From positions 327,866-391,865 of the forward strand of contig NZ_JBDVNC010000004.1 in NCBI RefSeq assembly GCF_039969785.1: a stretch of 64,000 nucleotides of DNA, given 5' to 3'. Numbering within the stretch: the first letter of the stretch is position 1; every line of letters starts with the position of its first letter. The notes below the pieces were generated by a model, which saw nothing but the letters and a program-made list of their open reading frames with translations, was not told the DNA's origin and did not search any database. The translations under genes and the position numbers were made by a program. The stretch comes from Shimia sp039969785. GTDB lineage: Bacteria; Pseudomonadota; Alphaproteobacteria; Rhodobacterales; Rhodobacteraceae. This document shows, piece by piece, positions 51,650 to 61,025 of the stretch.

Positions 51650-54600
51650 ATGTCGAATTTTTTTCAGTTCACTTTAGACGGAACTCAAGCCGGAACGGCC
51701 TCGACGGCCAGCGGATATGGGTATGGCATTTATACCCCGGGCATTGACACATTCTTTTACAACATCACTATCACCGGGCTGGACTTCGGAACTTTGTCCG
51801 CGAGTTTCCCGAACCGCGAAACTGCGGATACGGCTGATGATGTCGCAGCGGCGCATATCCATACCGGAGCACGGGGCGCAAATGGCGGTGTGGCCTTCAA
51901 CTTTCTGAACGACAACAATCTTACTACCACTCTCAACCCGGACGGATCGTGGACGTTGCAGGGGCTTTGGGATTCCAGCGAGGGGATTTCGGGCTTTTCC
52001 ACCGATCTGAGCACCACGCCGGCGGGCAGCGATGTCGACCTCTATTTCAACATTCACACGACGACCAATCCGGGGGGCGACATTCGCGGTCAGTTTGTCT
52101 CAATCGCGGACGACAATGACAATCTGATCACCGATACACCTTTTGACGACACGCTTCATGGGTTCGGTGGGAACGATACAATCAACGCCTGGTCCGGCGG
52201 CGACGATGTGCTTGGAGGTGGCGACGGAGATGACCGATTGGTCGCTCTTGGCGGCGATGACACGCTTGTGGGTGGCGACGGGAATGATCTGCTGAGTGGC
52301 GGCAGCGGCGCGGACTCGATGGTTGGGGGCGATGGAAATGATGACTACGCACTAACAGAAGCCGGTGACATCGTTTTTGAGAATCCGAATGAAGGTTCAG
52401 ATACCATTCGGGCAGAGTTCGATGTGGATTTGCAAAACTTTGCCAACGTCGAAAACGTGATCCTCAGTGGGTCAACCAATGCGTCGGCGACGGGGAGCGC
52501 GGAGGCCAACGTCATTAACGGTAATGCTGGCAACAACACGCTTTTAGGTCTTGGCGGAGATGACACGCTCTTTGGAAATGATGGTAGCGATACGATAGAC
52601 GGCGGGGAGGGTAACGATGCAATCAGTGGCGACCTGAACGTCTCCGGTGCCGGATTTGACGACTCGTTACTTGGAGGAGAAGGCCTTGACACGCTCTGGG
52701 GACGTGGAGGCGATGATACTCTATCCGGAGGCAACGGCTTCGACATGCTCGAAGGGAATGACGGCAATGACTCGCTGTCTGGTGGGGATGGTGGCGACGA
52801 CCTGCGCGGCGGAGCGGGCAACGACACTTTATTTGGTGATGCTGGCGCAGACAGGATGCTTGGGGGTGCTGACAACGACATCTATTATGTGGACGACGCG
52901 GGTGATCAGATTATCGAAACAGCGGGCGAAGGCTTTGACATAGTGTACTCCACGGTCAGCTACACATTAGCCGAAAACGTTGAAACACTATCTACCTATA
53001 ACACCGGGGACTTAACGCTCGTTGGCAACGCGCTGGACAATCAAATCCTCGGGAACACTGGCCACAACAACATTGCAGGTCTGGATGGTGACGACTCTCT
53101 CGAGGGCCTTCTGGGCGATGACACGCTTGATGGCGGTGGCGGAAGCGACCTGATCGAAGGCAATTCGGATGATGACTCTCTGATTGGTGGCGGCGGTGAC
53201 GATACGATCATTGGTGGAGATGGGAACGACAGTATTGACGGTGGAACGGGTACGGACGTTGCGCGGTTCTCTGTGGCCAGTTCGGCAATTTCGGTCGCTC
53301 TGGGTTTCGACGGGCTGATCGTGACCTCCGCGGATGGGGTGGATTTCATTAGCACTACCGTGGAGAACCTTGAATTTTCTGACCAGACATTGACCCGTGC
53401 TCAGGTTCATGCGCTGATTCCGTCTGTCGAGCGCGTATATCAATTCGAGCTGAATGGTGCGCAAGCGAGTACCGGTGCAGGGACCGGATCCAGCGCAACT
53501 GGCACAGGCTACGGGGTTTTCAATCCGTCCACAAACGAATTTGCCTATAGCCTGACGGTCACCGGGCTGGATTTCGGGACGATCCTTCCGGGGTTTGCGA
53601 ACCGCGAGACGGCGGACACCAGCGATGATGTGACCAATGCGCATATCCACAACGCGCCTCGTGGCGTCAATGGTGGTGTGGCGTTTGGATTCCTCAATGA
53701 CGACGATCTCACGGCCACCCTGAATCCGGATGGGTCCTGGACGATGAGTGGTATCTGGGAGAGCAGCGAGGGTCTCGATACGTTTGCACCCTCATTTGGT
53801 ATCAACCCGCCCGGTATGGACATGCCGCTATATTTTAACATCCACACAACCACGGTGGGCGGAGGAGAAATTCGTGGGCAGATTGTCTCGTCTGCGGATG
53901 ACACGGACAATGCGATTGACGGGACAACCGGAAACGATTCGCTACCTGGCTTGGCCGGCAACGACACCATAAATGGCCAGGACGGAAACGACATATTGAA
54001 CGGAGGTGAAGGCAATGACTCGCTCAGCGGAGGAGACGGGGAAGACGTTGCCGTTTTCTCTGTATCGAGTACGGATATTTCCGTCGAGCGCGTGACTGAC
54101 GGGCTTGCGATCACGTCCGCCGATGGCGTTGATATTGTTGCAAATGACGTCGAGACCTTTCAATTCGACGATCAGACATTGACCTATGACGAAGTTGACG
54201 CTTTTGCCAGTGAGCCGATCAATCGCACCCATAATGTCGTTCTTGACGGAACCCAGTCGGGGTCAGGATCGACAGCGACCGGAGTCGGCTTTGCCGAATT
54301 CGATGCGAATTTCACCTCATTTACCTATCAGCTACGCATCTACGGCCTTGATTTCGGGTCGGTGGTGCCCGGTTTCAGCGACCGTGCAACGGCAGACACG
54401 TCAGATGATGTGACAGCATTGCACATCCATACCGGCGAGCGGGGCGCGAATGGTGGGGTTGCTTTCAATATCCTCACGGATGATGACCTGCGGGCAAGCT
54501 TGTTTAACGATGGATCATGGCTGCTGTCGGGGCGATGGGACGATTCCGAGGGGCTCGGCGCCTTTGAAACGGAATTCGGAGAAACGCCGTCTGGCACAGA

Positions 54601-57600
54601 TGTACCGCTATATTTCAATGTGCACACGACCGCGAATCCGGGTGGAGACATCCGTGGTCAAATCGTGTCCCAGGGCGATGATACCGCGAATTCCATCACC
54701 GGAACGTCAGGTGCTGACACATTGTCCGGGCTAGAGGGGGACGACACTCTGATCGGTCTGGAAGGAGACGATCTCTTATATGGCGGTGATGGGAATGACA
54801 GCGTCCTTGGCGGCGACGGCAACGACCAATTATATGGCAATCTCGGGGTTGATACGCTGGTAGGAGGTCTTGGAAACGACAACTATGTCGTTTCGGACAC
54901 CAACGAACAAATCATCGAACAGGCGGACGAAGGCAACGACTTTGTCGTTTCCTATGCCTCGACCTATACCCTGAGCGCAAACGTCGAAGGAATGCGAATC
55001 CTGTCGAGAGACAATCCAACGGGTATCGGCAACGAACTTAACAATTCGATATCGACGCAGAACAACAATACACCAACACTCCTTCAGGGCCTTGGCGGCA
55101 ATGACATCCTGTCGGGTGGGGATGGTGTGGACACGCTGGAAGGCGGGACCGGCGACGACAGTCTCGATGGCAGGGGCGGTGCAGACTCGCTCGTCGGTGG
55201 CGACGGAAACGACACTTATTTTCTCAGTGAAGTTGGCGATGTCGTTTTCGAAAACCCGGGGGAAGGCATTGACCGGGTTTATGCGGCCTTTGACCTAGAC
55301 CTTCGGAACTTCAGCGAGATCGAACGTCTGGAGCTCGCCGGGAGCGACAACCTCACGGGCATAGGGAATTCCGGCGCGAACTTCCTTTACGGCAATGCAG
55401 GCAACAACCTGCTCCAAGGGCTAGAAGGCGATGACACCATCTTCAGCTCTGGAGGCATGGATACCCTTGAAGGCGGAGAGGGTAACGACAGTTTGCGTGC
55501 CTCGGTCAACCATACGACCGATTCAGTTGCCAGATACCTTGACGGTGGCGCCGGCAATGACACATTCCTTGGTGCAGCCGGTGCCGATACGCTGATTGGC
55601 GCAGACGGCGATGACGAATTCGACGCGCAAAGCGGCGATGACAGTTTAAATGGCGGAACCGGCGATGATACGCTTTTGGGTGGAAATGGATCGGATACAC
55701 TGAACGGTGGCACTGGAAATGACGAACTCTCTGGTGCAGACGACGCCGACTTGATTTCTGGCGAAGAAGGTCAGGACACACTGAGTGGCGGCTTCGGCGA
55801 TGACACTCTCTTCGGGGGCGATGACGACGACTCGCTGTTTGGCAGTCAAGGCAACGATGATCTCGATGGAGGCGAAGGCAACGACGTACTGAACGGGTTT
55901 ACCGGCGACGACATACTCAATGGCGGCGCAGGCGAAGACACCCTGACTGGGGGCGAGGGCACCGACACGGCCGTATTCCAGGCGGCGAGTACGGCCATTT
56001 CAGTATCCAGAAATATAAACGGTGTCGAAATCACGTCATCCGAAGGCAATGACCTGATACTGAACGATATCGAGTTCTTACAGTTCACGGACCAAACTCT
56101 GACCTTTGCCGAAGTCGAAGCCCTGGTCCCCGTACCAGTTGACCGCGTTCACCAGTTCGCATTGGATGGGAACCAATCAGGCTCCGGGTCGAGCGCAACA
56201 GGCACCGGTTTTGGCCAGTTCGACGCCACTGCCGGCACATTGACTTACAGCTTGCGTATTTCGGGCCTGGATTTCGGCACGCAGGTTCCCGGGGTTGCGG
56301 CCCGTGTCACTGCGGACACGGCTGACGATGTCACAGCGATGCATATTCACACTGGCGCTCGCGGGGTGAATGGAGGTGTGTCTTTCAACGTATTGACCGA
56401 CAGTGATCTGACCGCGACGCAGAATCCGGATGGTTCGTTTACATTGTCCGGAATTTGGGACGGCGGCGAAGGAATCGCATCATTCCTGAGCCAACTCGGA
56501 GCGACGCCTCCGGGCACCGACGTGCCGCTCTATTTCAACGTTCACACGACAACCAATCCTGCTGGAGAAATTCGCGGTCAGATCGTTTCGTCTGCTGATG
56601 CCGATGCCAATACCGTTGACGGAACCACCGGCGCGGACACGCTTTTGGGAGCAGCGGGCGACGACACGCTAAGCGGCTTGTTTGGCAATGATCAAATTCT
56701 CGGTGGCGAAGGCCTCGATAGCATTTTGGGCGGCTTCGGCTCCGATACTATTTTGGGCGGCCTTGGCAATGACACGGTTGCTGGAGGCAATGGGCGAGAC
56801 GAAGTCCGGCTTGGCAACGGGTTTGACGTCTTTAACGACAACGCTCAGGGCGGCGATGCTGGCCGGGATACCGTGTTCGGCGGCAACGGCAATGACACGA
56901 TCATCGGCGGCGGCGGATTCGACGATTTCCGAGGCGAAGCCGGAAATGACTCGATCCTGGGCGGAGCAGGCTTTGACCAGCTCTTCGGCGGCGACGGCGC
57001 TGATATTCTGGTGGGAGGCCTCGGAAACGACACCGTCTTTGGCGGCAATGGGCGTGATTCGTCCAATCTTGGCGATGGCGCGGACGTCTTCAACGACAAT
57101 GGCCAAGTCGCAGAATCGGGGCGCGATACGGTCCTCGGCGGCAATGGAGACGACACGATCAACGGCGGTGGCGGAGCGGATGAGTTCCGTGGCGAGACCG
57201 GAAATGACTCAATCTCCGGCGGATTGGGCTTTGACTTGCTCTTTGGCGGTGACGGAGCCGACACATTGCTTGGCGGTCTCGGAAACGACTCCGCGAATGG
57301 CGGCAATGGCCGCGACGAAGCACGCCTGGGCAACGGCTTTGACCTCTTTAACGACAACGCTCAGGGCGGCGATGCTGGCCGGGATACCGTGTTCGGCGGC
57401 AATGGCGACGACACAATCAACGGCGGTGGCGGAGCGGATGAGTTCCGTGGCGAGACCGGAAATGACTCGATCTCCGGCGGATTGGGCTTTGACGAGCTCT
57501 TTGGTGGCGACGGGGCCGACACGCTTCTGGGTGGTCTCGGAAACGACACCGTCTTTGGCGGCAACGGGCGCGATGAGGCTCGCTTGGGCAACGGCTTTGA

Positions 57601-58108
57601 CCTCTTTAACGACAACGGTCAGGGCGGCGATGCGGGTCAGGACACGGTGTTTGGTGGCAACGGCAACGACACCGTGAACGGCGGCGGCGGGTTTGATGTC
57701 TTTTTCGGCGAAGCGGGCAACGACATCCTGCGCGGCGGGGTCGGGTTCGACCGTTTGTTCGGCGGAGCGAACGCAGATCAACTGTTTGGCGGGCTTGGCA
57801 ATGACACGCTCAATGGCGGCGTAGGGCAAGATCAGCTGACCGGCGGTGCGGGGCTTGACCGGTTTGTCTTTACCAGCGGCTTTGGCAACGACACGATCTT
57901 TGGGTTCGAAGCGGCGGATGGGGAGAAAATCAACCTCGCGGGTGTGGTGGCAATCACCGGGTTCGCGGATCTGCTCGCGAACCACCTCCAGGATGCAGGC
58001 GGCACAGCACGCATCGTGGCGGGTACCAATTCGATCCTCTTGAACGGAGTCGACTTTGCCGATGTTGGCGTCGGACTGGCCTATTCAGGAGATGATTTCA
58101 TTTTTTAG
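51650..58108 (+). CDS. Giant RTX calcium-binding protein with four CHRD domains
   Basis: This 2152-residue acidic protein has no Sec signal. CHRD domains lie at about residues 5-150, 593-747, 858-1006 and 1498-1647; each has GLDFGT/S, HIHTG-like, and YFNIHTT or YFNVHTT followed by G-IRGQ. Between and after them run many GG-x-G-x-D-x-L nonapeptides that bind calcium as a beta-roll. A repeated link (VAVFSVSSTDIS and relatives, ending DQTLT) precedes CHRD 2, 3 and 4. Residues 1714-2057 are four 86-residue repeats. The C terminus (DRFVFTSGFGNDTIFGF, ending YSGDDFIF) fits a type I secretion signal. It is probably secreted to the surface or matrix. No HlyB/HlyD/TolC genes are in the window. Confidence 0.92.
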   Translation: MSNFFQFTLDGTQAGTASTASGYGYGIYTPGIDTFFYNITITGLDFGTLSASFPNRETADTADDVAAAHIHTGARGANGGVAFNFLNDNNLTTTLNPDGSWTLQGLWDSSEGISGFSTDLSTTPAGSDVDLYFNIHTTTNPGGDIRGQFVSIADDNDNLITDTPFDDTLHGFGGNDTINAWSGGDDVLGGGDGDDRLVALGGDDTLVGGDGNDLLSGGSGADSMVGGDGNDDYALTEAGDIVFENPNEGSDTIRAEFDVDLQNFANVENVILSGSTNASATGSAEANVINGNAGNNTLLGLGGDDTLFGNDGSDTIDGGEGNDAISGDLNVSGAGFDDSLLGGEGLDTLWGRGGDDTLSGGNGFDMLEGNDGNDSLSGGDGGDDLRGGAGNDTLFGDAGADRMLGGADNDIYYVDDAGDQIIETAGEGFDIVYSTVSYTLAENVETLSTYNTGDLTLVGNALDNQILGNTGHNNIAGLDGDDSLEGLLGDDTLDGGGGSDLIEGNSDDDSLIGGGGDDTIIGGDGNDSIDGGTGTDVARFSVASSAISVALGFDGLIVTSADGVDFISTTVENLEFSDQTLTRAQVHALIPSVERVYQFELNGAQASTGAGTGSSATGTGYGVFNPSTNEFAYSLTVTGLDFGTILPGFANRETADTSDDVTNAHIHNAPRGVNGGVAFGFLNDDDLTATLNPDGSWTMSGIWESSEGLDTFAPSFGINPPGMDMPLYFNIHTTTVGGGEIRGQIVSSADDTDNAIDGTTGNDSLPGLAGNDTINGQDGNDILNGGEGNDSLSGGDGEDVAVFSVSSTDISVERVTDGLAITSADGVDIVANDVETFQFDDQTLTYDEVDAFASEPINRTHNVVLDGTQSGSGSTATGVGFAEFDANFTSFTYQLRIYGLDFGSVVPGFSDRATADTSDDVTALHIHTGERGANGGVAFNILTDDDLRASLFNDGSWLLSGRWDDSEGLGAFETEFGETPSGTDVPLYFNVHTTANPGGDIRGQIVSQGDDTANSITGTSGADTLSGLEGDDTLIGLEGDDLLYGGDGNDSVLGGDGNDQLYGNLGVDTLVGGLGNDNYVVSDTNEQIIEQADEGNDFVVSYASTYTLSANVEGMRILSRDNPTGIGNELNNSISTQNNNTPTLLQGLGGNDILSGGDGVDTLEGGTGDDSLDGRGGADSLVGGDGNDTYFLSEVGDVVFENPGEGIDRVYAAFDLDLRNFSEIERLELAGSDNLTGIGNSGANFLYGNAGNNLLQGLEGDDTIFSSGGMDTLEGGEGNDSLRASVNHTTDSVARYLDGGAGNDTFLGAAGADTLIGADGDDEFDAQSGDDSLNGGTGDDTLLGGNGSDTLNGGTGNDELSGADDADLISGEEGQDTLSGGFGDDTLFGGDDDDSLFGSQGNDDLDGGEGNDVLNGFTGDDILNGGAGEDTLTGGEGTDTAVFQAASTAISVSRNINGVEITSSEGNDLILNDIEFLQFTDQTLTFAEVEALVPVPVDRVHQFALDGNQSGSGSSATGTGFGQFDATAGTLTYSLRISGLDFGTQVPGVAARVTADTADDVTAMHIHTGARGVNGGVSFNVLTDSDLTATQNPDGSFTLSGIWDGGEGIASFLSQLGATPPGTDVPLYFNVHTTTNPAGEIRGQIVSSADADANTVDGTTGADTLLGAAGDDTLSGLFGNDQILGGEGLDSILGGFGSDTILGGLGNDTVAGGNGRDEVRLGNGFDVFNDNAQGGDAGRDTVFGGNGNDTIIGGGGFDDFRGEAGNDSILGGAGFDQLFGGDGADILVGGLGNDTVFGGNGRDSSNLGDGADVFNDNGQVAESGRDTVLGGNGDDTINGGGGADEFRGETGNDSISGGLGFDLLFGGDGADTLLGGLGNDSANGGNGRDEARLGNGFDLFNDNAQGGDAGRDTVFGGNGDDTINGGGGADEFRGETGNDSISGGLGFDELFGGDGADTLLGGLGNDTVFGGNGRDEARLGNGFDLFNDNGQGGDAGQDTVFGGNGNDTVNGGGGFDVFFGEAGNDILRGGVGFDRLFGGANADQLFGGLGNDTLNGGVGQDQLTGGAGLDRFVFTSGFGNDTIFGFEAADGEKINLAGVVAITGFADLLANHLQDAGGTARIVAGTNSILLNGVDFADVGVGLAYSGDDFIF
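56789..57820 (+). repeat. Four tandem 258-bp (86-residue) repeats in the RTX gene
   Basis: Units start at 56789, 57047, 57305 and 57563, each exactly 258 bases. Each begins with NGRD and contains FNDN, RDTVFGGNG or a variant, and ends LGNDT-x-x-GG. Units 2 and 3 share long nearly identical DNA (for example around 57168-57240 and 57426-57498). This points to recent duplication or gene conversion. Such repeats can change number by recombination. Confidence 0.92.
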
Positions 58109-58290
58109 AGTCGCGGCTCAGGGATTTGGCGACGATCGCTCATCTGGCTTGCACCTTTATCAGCCACGACGCGAGGACGAGGCTGCAATGGGCCGGGTTT
58201 CGCACGGTATTTAAAAACTTGCCGTGACATTTCAAAAAAGGGCTCCGGGTTGGACAACTGCGTGTTGCTCAGCCAGAATAGATCACTCAT
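58109..58290 (-). mobile_element. Probable IS5-family transposase remnant
   Basis: The frame from ATG 58290 starts MSDLFWLSNTQLSNPEPFF, closely resembling the N terminus of IS5/IS427-group transposases. It is followed by unrelated residues and then VVADKG, a motif normally found about a hundred codons later. This suggests an internal deletion. The frame stops at 58105-58107, within the RTX stop region. Confidence 0.5.
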
Positions 58291-58509
58291 GCCGGCGCTC
58301 TGTTGTCGGAACGTGAAACACTCGGCGCTGCAGAATTCAATGCATCCTGCCCTTGGTTACGGTATAAAGAGATGGCCACGTGAGATTTCTTGCAAAAACG
58401 TGTACTTGACTAGTGTTTGTGCAGGTCTGGCTGTGCGCTAATGGAAGCTTGTAGTTGGAGGTGTCAGACAAATTCGAACCAGTCTCTGCTAGGCCAGTGA
58501 AGCTGTCCA
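58291..58509. other. Intergenic stretch between IS5 remnant and IS6-type transposase
   Basis: No gene, RNA or clear terminator is recognised. It is presumably IS-flanking DNA; no typical IS6 terminal repeat was identified by eye. Confidence 0.4.
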
Positions 58510-59217
58510 TTATGCCACGCAAAGCCCGCGCCACTCAGCGAGAGCAGCGGTGCGGTTCAGCTTGAAATGGCATCTTTTCGAAAGGCTACGATCCTGATTG
58601 AAGTGGTTGAAAACGGATGCATGGACGGAAACAAATTTCTGCAAACTTCGCATCCGGCGAAAGCGGTACATGGCCCTCTCTCGCCTTCGAAAAGGTAAGT
58701 GGGAATTCTCAGCACGATTGTTCTTCCAGCGACCTGTTTCCTGTTTCATTGCATTTCCGATGACCTTCATCGCAGCGCCATATGAACGCAATTTGTCAGT
58801 GACGACGACCTCCGGTTGGCCGTAGCGTTTCATCGCTTTCTTCAAGAATTTTAGGGCTGCAGCGCGGTCTCGTCGTTTCGTGACATAGCTTTCCAGCACC
58901 TCACCTTCGTGATCAAGCGCCCGCCAAAGGTAATGCTGGACGCCATTGATTTTCACAAAAACCTCGTCCAGGTGCCATCGCCAGTTTGAATAAGAACGGA
59001 GTTGCTGAACCCGCCGTTTGCGGATTTCTGAAGCAAACAACGGGCCAAATCTGTTCCACCAAAAACGGATGGTTTCGTGGCTCACGTCGATGCCCCGTTC
59101 GTGCAGCAGGTCTTCCACATTGCGCAATGAAAGTGGAAATCGGACATAGAGCATCACCGCAAGGCGGATAATCTCAGGGCTCGTTCTGAAGTACCGAAAA
59201 GGGGATCGTTTTGTCAT
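58510..59217 (-). CDS. IS6-family transposase
   Basis: This 235-residue transposase is of full length for IS6/IS26-type enzymes. It has SLRNVEDLLHERGIDVSHET near the start and a complete DDE triad: Asp in WHLDEVFVKI, Asp in VVVTDKLRSYGAA, and Glu in RAENSHLPFRRRERAMYRF. IS6 elements move by replicative or cointegrate routes and can carry adjacent DNA. It is apparently intact, though element ends were not identified. It stands at the right side of the RTX block. Confidence 0.93.
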   Translation of the reverse strand: MTKRSPFRYFRTSPEIIRLAVMLYVRFPLSLRNVEDLLHERGIDVSHETIRFWWNRFGPLFASEIRKRRVQQLRSYSNWRWHLDEVFVKINGVQHYLWRALDHEGEVLESYVTKRRDRAAALKFLKKAMKRYGQPEVVVTDKLRSYGAAMKVIGNAMKQETGRWKNNRAENSHLPFRRRERAMYRFRRMRSLQKFVSVHASVFNHFNQDRSLSKRCHFKLNRTAALAEWRGLCVA

Positions 59218-59319
59218 TCGACAACGCTAGGTCGCCACCCTGCCCTTCACAACCGAGTTTCCTCTGACATTGCCCACCTGTTCATCAAATCGATAAGACC
59301 CGTCACCCTCAATGGTTTT

Positions 59320-60609
59320 TCACTCATTGCTCTCTACCGGATTGAGATGCACATCACGCTGTGGAAATGGTATTGATATCCCTTCCTGATCGAATTTCTC
59401 TTTAACCGATCCGGTCAATCCCCAGTAAACATCCCAATAGTCATCTGTCGCCACCCATGGGCGGCAGAATACGTTCACTGAATTGTCACCAAGTTCGCCG
59501 ACAAAAATTTCTGGGGCGGGGTCCAAAAGGCAGCGAGGGTCGGCTGCAACTTCGACTTTGAGAGCCTCAATCGCGTGCGCCGCGTTATCTGAATAGGCAA
59601 TGCCAAACACCAGATCGACCCGGCGCGTTTTGGCAGCACTCACGTTGGTGATGACATCGCCCCAAATCTTGGAGTTGGGCACAACGATGATCTGATTGTC
59701 GAAAGTGCGGATTTGAGTGGATACAACCGACATACTGTCGACCATACCACTTGCGCCCGAAATCTCGATGTAGTCACCAGTGTCAAACGGCTTGAGAACC
59801 ATGATCATCAGCCCGCTAGCCAGATTTCCCAATGTATCCTGAAGAGCAAAACCAAGGATAAAACTCAAGCCACCAAACACGGCAAACAACGGCGTAACGT
59901 TCACACCAACCAAGCTTAAAGCAATCAACATGCCGAGGCCCATCGTGAGCCAATACACAACCGTCAGGATGAAGGTTTGCAAAAGCTTAGACAGCGTGGG
60001 AATTCGAGACAGCCCTCTGGCAGCCAGCTTTCGAACGGTGCGCGACACAAAAAGCAGCACAAACAGCGCTACAACAAAAACACCACCCTGCATCACCAAC
60101 CCCAAACCGCCATCGGAGGATAACAGCCAATTCTTCGCCAGCGAAAAGACTGTCCTCAGGTCAGTGGATCTGACTGCGGCATCTCCTACGGAATCCAGGT
60201 AGGTTTGGTGCACCAGAATGTCTTCGGGTGCTCCACCCTTCGCACTCCATGCCTCCAGAACCACCTGATAGTTGTCAGTATTCATTTTGCTCTCGGCAGC
60301 TACATCAGAGATACGTTCCCGCATGGCCTTTGCTTCAACTTCGCCAACGCGGTTAATGTTTTCATTCAGCAGAACATAGACTTCCATTGACTCCGACAAT
60401 CGCCCTTGCCAAACATCTGCAAGTTCGGCCAACTCAGATGAAGTCAGCGGAACAACAAAGAGTTGCAATGCCTCTGCAGTCACAGTCTCACTTGAGGTTT
60501 TTGCCAGCAGCTCGTCTGAGGCCGCGTGGAGTGGTGTAATGGAAGCGAAAGTTGCGGCGGCAACAATCACCACAGCCAGGAAGCTTTTTAATACTGAGGA
60601 AATTGCCAT
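59320..60609 (-). CDS. MscS-family mechanosensitive channel
   Basis: This 429-residue protein has a signal or first hydrophobic segment (about 8-28), a periplasmic helical part of about 130 residues, then three membrane helices. The pore and middle domain are clear: SFILGFALQDTLGNLASGLMI, LKPFDTGDYIEI, and VVPNSKIWGDVITNVS. The C-terminal part matches the alpha-beta domain of MscS. It opens under membrane tension to release osmolytes. The extra periplasmic region makes it longer than E. coli MscS (286). A/T content is higher than in the first 50 kb. Confidence 0.94.
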   Translation of the reverse strand: MAISSVLKSFLAVVIVAAATFASITPLHAASDELLAKTSSETVTAEALQLFVVPLTSSELAELADVWQGRLSESMEVYVLLNENINRVGEVEAKAMRERISDVAAESKMNTDNYQVVLEAWSAKGGAPEDILVHQTYLDSVGDAAVRSTDLRTVFSLAKNWLLSSDGGLGLVMQGGVFVVALFVLLFVSRTVRKLAARGLSRIPTLSKLLQTFILTVVYWLTMGLGMLIALSLVGVNVTPLFAVFGGLSFILGFALQDTLGNLASGLMIMVLKPFDTGDYIEISGASGMVDSMSVVSTQIRTFDNQIIVVPNSKIWGDVITNVSAAKTRRVDLVFGIAYSDNAAHAIEALKVEVAADPRCLLDPAPEIFVGELGDNSVNVFCRPWVATDDYWDVYWGLTGSVKEKFDQEGISIPFPQRDVHLNPVESNE

Positions 60610-60746
60610 TTTGGGATTGGTACTCTTTATTTTCTACTTCGTATTGATTCCAAACCGTGGCGGCTTTGGAAGCAACAGCTTTCTAGCCATGCCCAAAAAG
60701 TTGCCCGGGCGCGGGCGGGGAGAACGCCACGCCCAGGCATTGGCGG

Positions 60747-61025
60747 TTAGCGTCTGCGTTTTTTCCCCCCACGGTGTCTAATTTTATCACGTCGGTCGTT
60801 TTTCTTGATCGCCCCGGAAATAGCCCCAACACCGGCCCCAATCGCGGCCCCTTTTGCGGCATCTCCTCCCGCGATCTCTCCAACGACGGCACCGGCAATT
60901 GCTCCGCGCAGAGCACTTTTTCCAATGGGCCCCGCCTGCACAGATGCAACACTTCCAAACGTGAGAGCGACACCAATTGCAAGAACGATGCCGCCACGAA
61001 GTCGAGTTTCAGACAAATTATTCAT
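60747..61025 (-). CDS. Glycine-zipper small membrane/exported protein
   Basis: This 92-residue protein has a signal-like N terminus (ending SVQAGPIGK) and then a glycine-zipper stretch (LRGAIAGAVVGEIAGGDAAK and GAAIGAGVGAISGA) that probably packs as a helical hairpin in a membrane. The C terminus is strongly basic (RRDKIRHRGGKKRRR). ATG 61025 overlaps the stop of the OmpA-MORN gene (ATGA), so the two are co-translated. Glycine-zipper proteins often sit in the outer membrane or affect its stability; the precise role is unknown. Confidence 0.75.
   Translation of the reverse strand: MNNLSETRLRGGIVLAIGVALTFGSVASVQAGPIGKSALRGAIAGAVVGEIAGGDAAKGAAIGAGVGAISGAIKKNDRRDKIRHRGGKKRRR

Noticed and set aside
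56789..57820. Regular 258-bp repeats considered as a CRISPR-like array
   Set aside because: Repeats are contiguous, in frame and coding, with no unique spacers or cas genes.
56682..57985. Long open frames on the other frames and strand inside the RTX gene (for example 56682-57677 plus, 57209-57985 minus)
   Set aside because: They follow from the repeated GGNGND-type codon pattern; products are low-complexity and have no start signals.
58441..58509. Possible tRNA-like segment (TTCGAACC-like string)
   Set aside because: No acceptor stem or anticodon arm could be folded around it.
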